Source: an archaeon (GTDB lineage Archaea; Thermoproteota; Nitrososphaeria; Nitrososphaerales; CADDZS01). Taken from it: 10,844 nucleotides of DNA. Of the stretch, positions 1-6,686 are shown in pieces. The notes beneath the pieces are model-generated. The model was not told where the DNA came from, searched no databases, and saw only the letters and a program-made list of their open reading frames with translations. The position numbers and the translations under genes are program-made. Within the stretch, counting starts at the first letter, position 1; the number at the start of each line of letters is the position of its first letter. Location of the stretch: assembly GCA_021806865.1 (NCBI GenBank), contig JAKAPU010000086.1, positions 1 to 10,844 of the forward strand. The letters run 5' to 3'.

Positions 1-588
1 ACGGCTATTGCACTGTCTGATCTCTTCGGTCTTGGGCTTACTCTGTCTGAAGCATCCGACTTTGCTCACGCAGCCGAGGTGGAAAGTCTCACAGGACTGG
101 GTACGGTGATTTCTTTAACTTCTGGGTCTGGCTCTATCGGTCTTGTTACCGAACCTGGCTCGTATTCAGTTGGCAGGGTGGATGCGATCCTAGGCGACTA
201 TTCTGAACTTGTCCTGATTTGCGCAAGCTTTGGGCCTATTGAGAAATCTACTGTGCTTCAAAAGGAGAGGAGCAGAAAATTGGTGAACAAATTTGGGAGA
301 AGCACTCTTGAATCCATTCTCGATGATCCTACTCCTGAGTCACTGCTCAGACAATCAAGAGTATTTGCTGAAAAGACGAGAATAGCTCCCCCCGCGCTCC
401 TTGCCCTCTCAGACAAGGCGGTAAAGATTGGCGCTATCGGCGCGACTCAAAACATGATAGGTAACGCTGTTCATTGCCTGGTGGAAAGGAAGAAGAAGAA
501 TTCATTCTTGACGTCGTTTAGACAACTGGTTCCAAGAGAAAGTCTGTTTGAATCCGATCTCTGTCATAGAGGGCCGTATATCGAATAA
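1..588 (+). CDS. Pantoate kinase (archaeal GHMP-kinase family), 5'-truncated by window edge
   Basis: The reading frame is open from base 1 and ends at TAA 586-588, giving the last 195 codons of a longer gene. The GTG at 79 is internal, because family-like sequence runs through it (ALSDLFGLGLTLSEASDFAH, then AAEVESLTGLGTV). The pattern H-x-AEV-x(3)-TGLG-x-V, followed by a Gly/Ser-rich stretch and a PG-S-Y-x-VGRVD segment, fits archaeal pantoate kinase. That GHMP-fold enzyme phosphorylates pantoate with ATP in the archaeal route to 4'-phosphopantothenate and CoA. The C-terminal segment KIGAIGATQNMIGNAVHCLV resembles the family's C-terminal GHMP motif. The usual GLGDV Asp is replaced by Thr here. 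The N-terminal ATP-binding motif lies outside the window, so activity cannot be judged. Other GHMP kinases are the main alternative, and the TGLG region argues against them. Confidence 0.75.
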   Translation, partial: TAIALSDLFGLGLTLSEASDFAHAAEVESLTGLGTVISLTSGSGSIGLVTEPGSYSVGRVDAILGDYSELVLICASFGPIEKSTVLQKERSRKLVNKFGRSTLESILDDPTPESLLRQSRVFAEKTRIAPPALLALSDKAVKIGAIGATQNMIGNAVHCLVERKKKNSFLTSFRQLVPRESLFESDLCHRGPYIE

Positions 589-734
589 TCCTTTGATCTT
601 TCATTCTGCATAATGTTTAACATAATGCGCTCAATTGTATCTCAAAGTCGCCAATCGCCCGAGATCTTTTGAGCCGAGCAAGATAGATATTAATGGAAAC
701 AAACTACCCCTTGCCGAGGTCGGTCGCTTAAGTC
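589..734 (+). promoter_or_regulatory. Intergenic region with candidate smc promoter
   Basis: This 146-bp gap separates the pantoate kinase stop from the smc start. T-rich stretches directly after the stop (592-606) could terminate the upstream transcript. An AT-rich segment at 682-692 (gatagatatta) is the best TATA-box candidate. Archaeal spacing would place the start of transcription near 713-718, leaving a leader of about 20 nt. A weak Shine-Dalgarno-like gaggt lies at 716-720, rather far (14 nt) from the ATG. The heptamer cataatg is repeated at 609-615 and 621-627, 12 nt apart. I see no gene here. The promoter call is by eye only. Confidence 0.4.
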
Positions 735-3700
735 ATGGTCTACTTGAAAAGGATAGAGACCAAAGGCTTCAAGTCCATGGGACCGAAGGTGATGACAACA
801 CCCGTTGAAAGAGGGTTTGTCGCCATCACGGGTCCGAATGGCTCTGGAAAGAGCAATCTGCTTGATGCGATACTGTTTTGCCTTGGCGAGAACAGCGCAA
901 AGACACTGAGGGTTCCCAATCTCGGTGCATTGATTTACGATGGCTCCGTTGAGGAACAAAAGCCATCCTCCGCAAGAGTCGCTCTTCAGTTTGATAACTC
1001 AGACAGAAGAATACCGATTGATTCCGACTCTGTTACAATCTCGCGAGAACTCAAGCAGACTGGAGAAAGCGTTTATTCGCTGAACGGCAAGCACATTCAA
1101 CGTAACAATCTCTCAGAGCTTTTGGAAATGGCTCTCTTGACCTCAAGAGGGCTGAATATTGTTCTACAGGGAATGATTACTCGTATTTCTGAGCTTGTAC
1201 CCGATGAAAAGCGCAAATTAATCGAGCAGATGGTCGGAGTAGCGCAGTTTGACGAGAAAAAGGACATGGCGTTGAACCAGCTGAAAGAAGCTGACATCAA
1301 ACTGGAAGTCGCAATGGCGAAGATCGGAGAGATCAGGGACAGGGTCCAAGAACTTGAGCGGGAAAGAAATGATCAACTAAGAATACGACAACTAGAAGAG
1401 CAGATAGGTTGGCTCCGTGCAGCTTCATTATCGACTAGACTTTTCACACTGAGAGGAGATATTCAAAAGAAACGAGCTGCATCAGCAGATTCTGGTTCAA
1501 GGCTGCAACAGTTACAGGCTCGGGCAGAGGAAGTCGATTCTTCGATTAATAGTCTTGAAACTGAACGCAGTCAGTTGATCAGATCAGCTATGGATGCTGG
1601 CGCAGCAAAGGTGGAACTTGAAATGGGCAAACTTACCAACGAAATCGAATCTATTAAACGATCGAGACAAGAAGCTTCCGATCTTGTTGATAGACTGCGC
1701 CAAGTAATCCCTGCACTGAACCAGATGACCACCTCAAACGAATCAAGAATCGCGCAGGCGGAGCAACAAATTCAGGCTTTGCAAGAAAGACTTGCGTCTC
1801 TTGAAACTTCGAAATCGGAACACGTTTCAAAGAAAGAACTGATAACAACCGAAAGAAACGAACTCGAGCTGGAAATTAGTAAGCAGAGATCTAGTCTTTC
1901 GAATCTAAGAAGCTCCAAAGACAAGCAAGATGAAAAACTGAAACGAAGCGTCGATTTGTCTACGCGTCTTGCATCCGAGCTTCGATCCTTGGAAGATCGC
2001 TCAACGACCATCCGGGAAAGGATCAAGTTCTTTGAGGAGAGTCTCTCCACAGCCAAGAAGAACATTACAGACCTGGAAGGATTGCTTTCTTCTCAGCGAG
2101 TTGAACTTGAAGATCTCAGACGCTCTCGAACCGAGCTTGAAAAATTGAACAAGAGAGTCGAAGAGCAGCTTGGAATAGCCGCCCTAATACTGGAAAAGGC
2201 TCAGAACGCAGTTAGAAAGTACGATTCGGAGATTACAGCGATGGAAAATATCGCTGCCGAGGAATTTGCAATTTCCAGACTCGAGAGCTTGGGCTCCTCC
2301 AACGCGCTTGATGGATATTTCGGACCTCTACGAAACCTCATAACCTATGAGAGTCAATATGCCCAAGCCATTGCTGCAATAGGAAGAGATTGGCTCAACG
2401 CAGTTGTGGTACGAGACATTCCCTCTCTTCTGCGCGTAACTGAAGCGTCCAAGAAACTGAAGATATCTAGACTTACCACAATCCCACTGAGCGAAGTCGG
2501 TGGCATTTCGACTTCTGAAAGACCTCTGTTATCGGGTCTGATTGCTTACGTCTGTGACTTGACATCTTGCGATCCCAGGATCAAAAACATCATTGACTTT
2601 GTGTTCGGCGACTCTGTTGTAGTCGAAACTCCTAAAGACGGATTCCTGGCGGCGAGAAGAGGATTCAGAGCAGTTACACTTCAAGGTGATGTTTTCGAAC
2701 CCGATGTTCTAGCATTCCAGACAGGGTATGCAAAAAAGTACTCACAGATATCCAGTCTCTTAGGACAGCAGGAGACATATGAAGGAATAAGAGAAGCTCT
2801 CAATGCGCTCCAGTCTCTAATTTCCAAGAGAAAAGGCTCAATCGTAGAAATTCATTCCAAAATGCAAACGCATGATAGTGAAGAAAGAGCGCACGATTTG
2901 CAGGTCTCAAAAATTGAAACAAAACTGGAAACAACAAAACAATTTGTAGCAAAATATGCTGATGACGCCAAGGCTCTCGGGGACAAGCTGCTTTCTACCG
3001 AGTCTGAAATTGATAGGGTCGAGCTGGCACTTTCTCGGGCACAAAGACTTGAAACCTCCTTGAAACTGGGCTCTCAGAAGCTGTCCGCCATAATCGCTTC
3101 ATTTGATACCGGAGTTTTTGACGAGAAAATCGCGGGCATAAACAGACGAAGGATGGAAATTGAAAATGAAATTGAACGCATTGTCTCAGAAATAAGAGAC
3201 ACAACAACAGAAATCACAAAAATCAAGGCCGATCTCGAGAATAACCAAAGACCAGCGCTCGAGAAGCTTAGGCAACAGAGACTCGAGACGGAAATGCAGC
3301 TTTCTGAGAAGTCAAGATACTTGGTTGATTCGGTACCAAAACTTGCCGAGGTGGAATCTGCTCTAACGTCTTTAAAAGAAAGAGAGGCGGAAACGATAGA
3401 TCGCGCAGCAAAGTATCAACCGATGCTTGACTCCCTTGATCGCAAACTCAACGAACTAAAGTCGGAACAGACCATTCTAAGAAAATCGCTGACCTCTTCT
3501 GAGCGCGAAGATTTCTCCAACAATTCGGATCTCACAAGACTCTTGGACAATGAAAGAAGACTCGTCGGAGAGCTTGCTATGTTCGGATACGCAGAGCCGA
3601 TCGAAGCCTTTGGTGGAGCCGATCAGCTGCTCGAGGAGCTGAACTCAGAGTACAACGCGCTCCACAATAGTGTGAATTACAACGCAGACAGGAACTACAG

Positions 3701-4274
3701 AGAGATATTCGAGAATTACAAGTACTCGTCAGTGAGGAAGAACGAACTCGAAAAGGAAAGAAGTGCGATAGTCACCTTCATCGAAACGATCGATTCTGAG
3801 AAACGCAAAGTGTTCATGGAAGCATTTGACAAGATCGACAAGGGTCTAAGAACCATATTCACCAAGATTACGGACGGGAATGCTTGGCTCGAAATCGAGA
3901 AGCCGGACTCGATATTCGATAGTGGCGTCTTCCTAATTGCTCAATTTCCGGGAAAGCTCCCGAGAGATTCCAGCTCGGTCAGCGGGGGAGAAAAAACAAT
4001 GTCCGCGCTCGCCTTCATACTCGCGATACAGGCTGTCTTTCCATCGCCATTCTATGTTTTCGACGAAGTCGACGCTCACCTGGACAGTGTCTATTCAGGA
4101 AAGTTGGCAGAAATACTGGCGGAACGCTGCTCGTATTCGCAGATTATCATAGTCAGCCTGAAGGATACCGTTGTTTCAAAGGCAGGTTCGGTAATCGGTG
4201 TCTACATGGATCACGGCAGTTCACGAGTCATCAGATACAAGAGCGGGATGGAGGTAGAGCTGAGAAACGAGTGA
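735..4274 (+). CDS. smc: Chromosome segregation ATPase SMC
   Basis: This is a complete 1179-aa structural maintenance of chromosomes protein, the usual length for the family. It dimerises through its hinge and, with ScpA and ScpB, forms a DNA-loop-extruding condensin on the chromosome. The N-terminal head carries Walker A GPNGSGKS (residues 33-40, Lys39) and a Q-loop (LQGMI, near 144-148). Two long charged, Leu-rich coiled-coil arms flank a hinge at about 520-665, which opens near NALDGYFGPL. The C-terminal head has the ABC signature SSVSGGEK (1080-1087), Walker B ending in FYVFDE (Asp1110, catalytic Glu1111) and a D-loop DAHLD. All ATPase motifs are present, so the enzyme looks active. ATG 735 is the natural start because the conserved YLKRIETKGFKS strand begins just after it. 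It is the first gene of a tight smc-scpA-scpB group; its stop abuts or overlaps the scpA reading frame. The divergence pattern looks archaeal, close to thaumarchaeal SMC as I recall it. Confidence 0.97.
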   Translation: MVYLKRIETKGFKSMGPKVMTTPVERGFVAITGPNGSGKSNLLDAILFCLGENSAKTLRVPNLGALIYDGSVEEQKPSSARVALQFDNSDRRIPIDSDSVTISRELKQTGESVYSLNGKHIQRNNLSELLEMALLTSRGLNIVLQGMITRISELVPDEKRKLIEQMVGVAQFDEKKDMALNQLKEADIKLEVAMAKIGEIRDRVQELERERNDQLRIRQLEEQIGWLRAASLSTRLFTLRGDIQKKRAASADSGSRLQQLQARAEEVDSSINSLETERSQLIRSAMDAGAAKVELEMGKLTNEIESIKRSRQEASDLVDRLRQVIPALNQMTTSNESRIAQAEQQIQALQERLASLETSKSEHVSKKELITTERNELELEISKQRSSLSNLRSSKDKQDEKLKRSVDLSTRLASELRSLEDRSTTIRERIKFFEESLSTAKKNITDLEGLLSSQRVELEDLRRSRTELEKLNKRVEEQLGIAALILEKAQNAVRKYDSEITAMENIAAEEFAISRLESLGSSNALDGYFGPLRNLITYESQYAQAIAAIGRDWLNAVVVRDIPSLLRVTEASKKLKISRLTTIPLSEVGGISTSERPLLSGLIAYVCDLTSCDPRIKNIIDFVFGDSVVVETPKDGFLAARRGFRAVTLQGDVFEPDVLAFQTGYAKKYSQISSLLGQQETYEGIREALNALQSLISKRKGSIVEIHSKMQTHDSEERAHDLQVSKIETKLETTKQFVAKYADDAKALGDKLLSTESEIDRVELALSRAQRLETSLKLGSQKLSAIIASFDTGVFDEKIAGINRRRMEIENEIERIVSEIRDTTTEITKIKADLENNQRPALEKLRQQRLETEMQLSEKSRYLVDSVPKLAEVESALTSLKEREAETIDRAAKYQPMLDSLDRKLNELKSEQTILRKSLTSSEREDFSNNSDLTRLLDNERRLVGELAMFGYAEPIEAFGGADQLLEELNSEYNALHNSVNYNADRNYREIFENYKYSSVRKNELEKERSAIVTFIETIDSEKRKVFMEAFDKIDKGLRTIFTKITDGNAWLEIEKPDSIFDSGVFLIAQFPGKLPRDSSSVSGGEKTMSALAFILAIQAVFPSPFYVFDEVDAHLDSVYSGKLAEILAERCSYSQIIIVSLKDTVVSKAGSVIGVYMDHGSSRVIRYKSGMEVELRNE

Positions 4275-4281
4275 GCCATCA

Positions 4282-4959
4282 ATTGACGACTCTGGTAAGA
4301 GACAGCTTTCCAAGCCACCGCTGAATCTGCTGCTGAATCCAGATGGCAATAAAATAAGCAAGCCATGGGAAGTCGATCTCGAGCGGTTGCTCACGATGTT
4401 CCTTGAGCTCATAACAAAAAATGAATTTCTTGATTTGCGCCTTTGCGGTTCAGCAGCGCTCTCTTCTGCCCTGATATACAGGCTCAAGGTCGAGACCCTA
4501 TTTCTCTTGGACAAGATAAAAGCCGCAAGAATGCAGCGGATCGACATCTCAGGCGAAGTTCCGCTAATCTTGGAGATGCCGTTCAGGCAAGAAATTTACT
4601 CTACTTCCATAGAGGATCTCGTCTCGACTCTGGAAAACATCCTTGAGGACATCATAAGAGGAAAACGAAAGCAGCAAGAGACTGCGAATCTTCTACTAGA
4701 ACCTGCCTTTGTATTTGAACCCGACAAATTCCTCAACAAGATTTCAGAGCTGGTTAACGAATTCAGAATAATGGTGCTCTCAGAGATAAGGGCAAGGCAC
4801 AGCTTCCTGTTCTCGGCGTTTGCGGCGGGGAAAGATGCACTGGAGAGAGCGCAGTATTTCATATTCTTCCTGTTCCTTGCAATGGAAGGCACAGTCATTC
4901 TTGAACAAACAGAAAACGACGATATTCTGATTTCTGGTGTGCCAGTAACTACCGTTTAG
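4282..4959 (+). CDS. scpA: Segregation and condensation protein A (kleisin ScpA), unusual or damaged start
   Basis: ScpA is the kleisin that bridges the two SMC heads and recruits ScpB. The stop is TAG 4957-4959. Conserved kleisin sequence begins at about 4312 (KPPLNLLLNPDG, then PWEVDLERLLTMFLELI) and continues through ALSSALIYRLKVETLF. The C-terminal winged-helix domain covers roughly the last 70 residues. The frame is open back to TGA 4261-4263, but it has no ATG, GTG or TTG before TTG 4387 and ATG 4396. Starting at either would delete the conserved SMC-binding N-terminus. I therefore list ATT 4282 as a provisional start (225 aa). In another frame, GTG 4271 overlaps the smc stop as GTGA, a typical operon junction, but reads only 17 codons before TGA 4322. 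One missing base between 4271 and 4322 would join it to scpA. A conservative annotation would use 4387-4959 (190 aa). The identity is secure; the start is not. Confidence 0.9.
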   Translation: MDDSGKRQLSKPPLNLLLNPDGNKISKPWEVDLERLLTMFLELITKNEFLDLRLCGSAALSSALIYRLKVETLFLLDKIKAARMQRIDISGEVPLILEMPFRQEIYSTSIEDLVSTLENILEDIIRGKRKQQETANLLLEPAFVFEPDKFLNKISELVNEFRIMVLSEIRARHSFLFSAFAAGKDALERAQYFIFFLFLAMEGTVILEQTENDDILISGVPVTTV

Positions 4960-4961
4960 GT

Positions 4962-4966
4962 GGAGG
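4962..4966 (+). promoter_or_regulatory. Shine-Dalgarno site for scpB
   Basis: GGAGG lies 6 nt before the scpB ATG at 4973, between the scpA stop and that start. This strong site, with only 13 nt between the two genes, supports both the chosen scpB start and translation from a shared smc-scpA-scpB transcript. Confidence 0.75.
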
Positions 4967-4972
4967 CCAACA

Positions 4973-5593
4973 ATGTCCACGCAAAATGTCGGAGCGGAGC
5001 AGAAGTCAGCGGACATATTGGAGAATGACGAAAGAGCTACTCTCTCTAAAGAGGCGCAAGCCAGAATAGAAGTGGCACTATATGCTTCAGGGAGACCTCT
5101 AAGCTTGGATGAGTTGGCAAAAGTTGCGCGAATAGGGTCCAGGCGCAGACTCGCAGAATTGATGTCAGAGCTGTCCCGAAAGATCAACACGACCTTTTCG
5201 GCAATTGAGTTAAGAGAGATCGATGGTCCCGGATATTCTTTGCAACTCAAACCGAATTACAATTCTATTGCAAAGAAGTTTGCGACGAAGCCATTGTTGT
5301 CAGGCGCTGTGCTGAAGACTCTATCATATGTGGTGTACCTTCAACCAGTCAGCACACAGGAACTGGTTCAAAGAAGAGGCTCCCAAGTTTATTCACACCT
5401 AAAGCAGCTCATAGAAGTGAGGTTTCTAAGCTCAGAGAGAAGAGGTAGGAGTCGTGTCTTCAGAACTACAGAGCTCTTTGCAGACTATTTCGGACTCAGC
5501 CAAGATCCCGAATTGCAGAGAAAGCAGGTGGCTAAGCAAGGACTTATCGACAAAGCCCGTCAAATTGAAAGACCAGCTGCGCAGCCGCAATAG
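4973..5593 (+). CDS. scpB: Segregation and condensation protein B (kite ScpB)
   Basis: ScpB is the kite subunit that dimerises on the ScpA kleisin in the SMC complex. The 206-aa product has the expected two winged-helix layout. The first covers about residues 28-95, opening with ARIEVALYASGRPLSLDELA; the second covers about 105-175, with KPLLSGAVLKTLSYVVYLQP, a RRGSQVYSHLKQL recognition-helix region and a basic wing rich in Arg. The N-terminal 25 residues and the C-terminal 30 residues are polar and probably disordered. The start is fixed by ATG 4973 with GGAGG 6 nt upstream. It follows scpA by 13 nt, so smc, scpA and scpB form one unit, as in many archaea and bacteria. The sequence resembles thaumarchaeal ScpB from memory. 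Identity is supported by both sequence pattern and context. Confidence 0.92.
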   Translation: MSTQNVGAEQKSADILENDERATLSKEAQARIEVALYASGRPLSLDELAKVARIGSRRRLAELMSELSRKINTTFSAIELREIDGPGYSLQLKPNYNSIAKKFATKPLLSGAVLKTLSYVVYLQPVSTQELVQRRGSQVYSHLKQLIEVRFLSSERRGRSRVFRTTELFADYFGLSQDPELQRKQVAKQGLIDKARQIERPAAQPQ

Positions 5594-5785
5594 AATCAAT
5601 CAGATTACTTTCTCCAACCCAGGTCGGCCCTTCTTTCTCAACATCAGAAACGAGAGTAACAAGATTCTACATCAGTTAGAAGCAGATTCAGAGCCACTAC
5701 TTCGGACGTGAGGCAGGCAGGCATTCGAAAGAGTTTATATGCAGTTCAAAGAGCAAAATGCTTCTATCAAACTTCGTGAATCATT
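5594..5785 (+). other. 192-bp gap: end of the scp operon and start of the S8e-SRP19 unit
   Basis: No gene is visible. Pyrimidine-rich tracts at about 5604-5614 and 5628-5640 are plausible archaeal T-rich termination sites for the smc-scpA-scpB transcript. AGGC occurs three times in tandem at 5711-5722, about 10 bp before the TATA box of the next gene. An open frame overlapping the scpB end continues to 5711, but its composition gives no reason to call it a gene. Confidence 0.4.
5726..5740 (+). promoter_or_regulatory. rps8e: BRE/TATA promoter of the S8e-SRP19 unit
   Basis: A purine-rich BRE-like cgaaag (5726-5731) directly precedes the TATA box gtttatat (5733-5740). Archaeal spacing of about 25 bp from the TATA box puts the transcript start near 5763-5767, leaving a leader of only about 20 nt before ATG 5786. 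This is the clearest promoter in the left half of the window. Confidence 0.65.
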
Positions 5786-6172
5786 ATGGTAAAGCCTATC
5801 GAAAACCTGCAGAAGAGAAAGTTGACTGGAGGTAGGACCAAACATTTCAGGTCAAGACGTGCTTATGAAAAGGATGGCTATGCGGCTGAAACGCTTCTGG
5901 GAGAGACAGAGAGCAATCCGAGGCGCTTGCGCGGAGGCAATACAAAATCGAGCTTGAAATTTGCGGAAACTGCCAATGTACTTGACAAGACCTCAGGGAA
6001 GACCCAGAAGGTGAAAATAACTCGCGTCTTGGAAAATCCTGCCAATCGTGATTATGAGCGAAGAGGCGTCATAACAAAGGGCGCGTTAATTGACACCGAA
6101 CTTGGAAATGCTAGAGTAACGTCAAGGCCCGCGCAGGATGGGGTAATTAATGCGCTTCTTGTCTCGAAGTAA
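5786..6172 (+). CDS. rps8e: 30S ribosomal protein S8e
   Basis: This is a 128-aa small-subunit ribosomal protein shared by archaea and eukaryotes and absent from bacteria. Its length is typical of the archaeal form. Diagnostic features are a basic N-terminus with KRKLTGGRTKHFRSRRAYEK (residues 10-29), a central basic RRLRGGNTK segment, and the C-terminal VLENPANRDYERRGVITKGA block followed by a conserved ending (TSRPAQDGVINALL). These support it without ambiguity. The start at ATG 5786 is close to the TATA box, so the mRNA has a short leader, which is common for archaeal ribosomal genes. SRP19 follows after 21 bp on the same strand, so the two are likely co-transcribed. Confidence 0.97.
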   Translation: MVKPIENLQKRKLTGGRTKHFRSRRAYEKDGYAAETLLGETESNPRRLRGGNTKSSLKFAETANVLDKTSGKTQKVKITRVLENPANRDYERRGVITKGALIDTELGNARVTSRPAQDGVINALLVSK

Positions 6173-6193
6173 GCCCATCGTGCCCTGCACTCG

Positions 6194-6541
6194 ATGGTAG
6201 TCTCCTTGAAAGACTACAAACAATTGGTTCTCTGGACAGATTACTTCAACTCCTTGCTTAGCCGGGCGAATGGCAGACGTGTTTCTCTTGACAGATCAGT
6301 AAAAGATCCGACTGTTGAAGAGCTTGCAGAGGCAGTCCGTAGGTTCGGTTCTTCTCCAGAAGCAATTTCTGCGAAGCACCCCAAGCGCATGATAGTCAGC
6401 ACTGGCTATGTGTGCATCGCAAAGCAGCATAACAAGAAGAAGGGACTAGTAATTTCGGAGATTGCCAAACATCTATCCAATGTTCGCGGCGAAAGAGCTG
6501 CTGCCGCTGCAAAGGAACAATCCAAGTCTAAAAAGACTTAG
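6194..6541 (+). CDS. srp19: Signal recognition particle subunit SRP19
   Basis: This 115-aa protein binds the tips of helices 6 and 8 of the 7S RNA and prepares the RNA for SRP54 during SRP assembly. Family features in order are a Trp-anchored first strand (VLWTDYFNSLL), the RNA-contacting GRRVSLDRSVKDP segment (about residues 27-39), a helix beginning VEELAEAVRRFG, and a KHPK motif with a following strand. A Lys/Ala-rich tail (about 98-115) resembles the disordered basic tails of archaeal SRP19. Start ATG 6194 has no clear Shine-Dalgarno, and with the stop of S8e 21 bp upstream it may depend on read-through or coupling. Ribosome and protein-targeting functions sit together here. Confidence 0.92.
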   Translation: MVVSLKDYKQLVLWTDYFNSLLSRANGRRVSLDRSVKDPTVEELAEAVRRFGSSPEAISAKHPKRMIVSTGYVCIAKQHNKKKGLVISEIAKHLSNVRGERAAAAAKEQSKSKKT

Positions 6542-6573
6542 CAATTAAATACAGTCGGCCAATACACCTAGCA

Positions 6574-6608
6574 TTCAAGAGTAGCTTGAACGAGATGTGA
6601 TCTCTTTT
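6574..6608 (+). terminator. Tandem hairpins with T-run after SRP19
   Basis: Two small inverted repeats lie 33-63 bp after the srp19 stop. The first is TTCAAG (6574-6579), a 5-nt loop, and CTTGAA (6585-6590). The second is GAGAT (6592-6596), loop GTG, and ATCTC (6600-6604), followed at once by TTTT. The T-run after the second stem fits intrinsic-type termination of the S8e-SRP19 transcript. The stems are short and I calculated no folding energy. Confidence 0.45.
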
Positions 6609-6665
6609 CATTCGAAAGAATCTCAGACTAGCACTTGATCTGAGGTAAACAGAAAATTGGGGTCT

Positions 6666-6686
6666 CCTTCCGTTTACAGCGGAAGG
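6666..6686 (-). terminator. Perfect 7-bp hairpin over the stop codon of the 435-aa gene
   Basis: CCTTCCG (6666-6672) and CGGAAGG (6680-6686) are exact complements around a 7-nt loop that holds the TAA stop (6674-6676) of the - strand gene. On the - strand, a T-rich stretch (ttttctgttt) follows about 10 nt after the stem. It may stabilise the mRNA 3' end or help end transcription against the converging SRP19 unit. Confidence 0.4.

Noticed and set aside
609..627. Direct repeat cataatg at 609-615 and 621-627
   Set aside because: It is too short and AT-rich to separate from chance; it is recorded only as part of the intergenic region.
1654..2065. - strand frames inside smc (1097-1300, 1654-1848, 1772-2065, 2995-3207)
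   Set aside because: They are Ser/Leu-rich mirror frames of the coiled-coil coding sequence, a common by-product of Glu/Lys/Arg-rich genes.
4596..5250. - strand frames opposite scpA and scpB (4221-4547, 4596-4898, 4780-5250)
   Set aside because: They are antisense to conserved genes, with composition expected of mirror frames and no start signals.
5454..5711. 85-codon + strand frame overlapping the end of scpB
   Set aside because: Most of it is scpB read in another frame. The rest covers the intergenic region with its T-rich tracts, and there is no ribosome-binding site or recognisable domain.
5711..5722. Tandem AGGC triplet before the S8e promoter
   Set aside because: Three copies of a 4-base unit are likely chance, and no link to function is visible.
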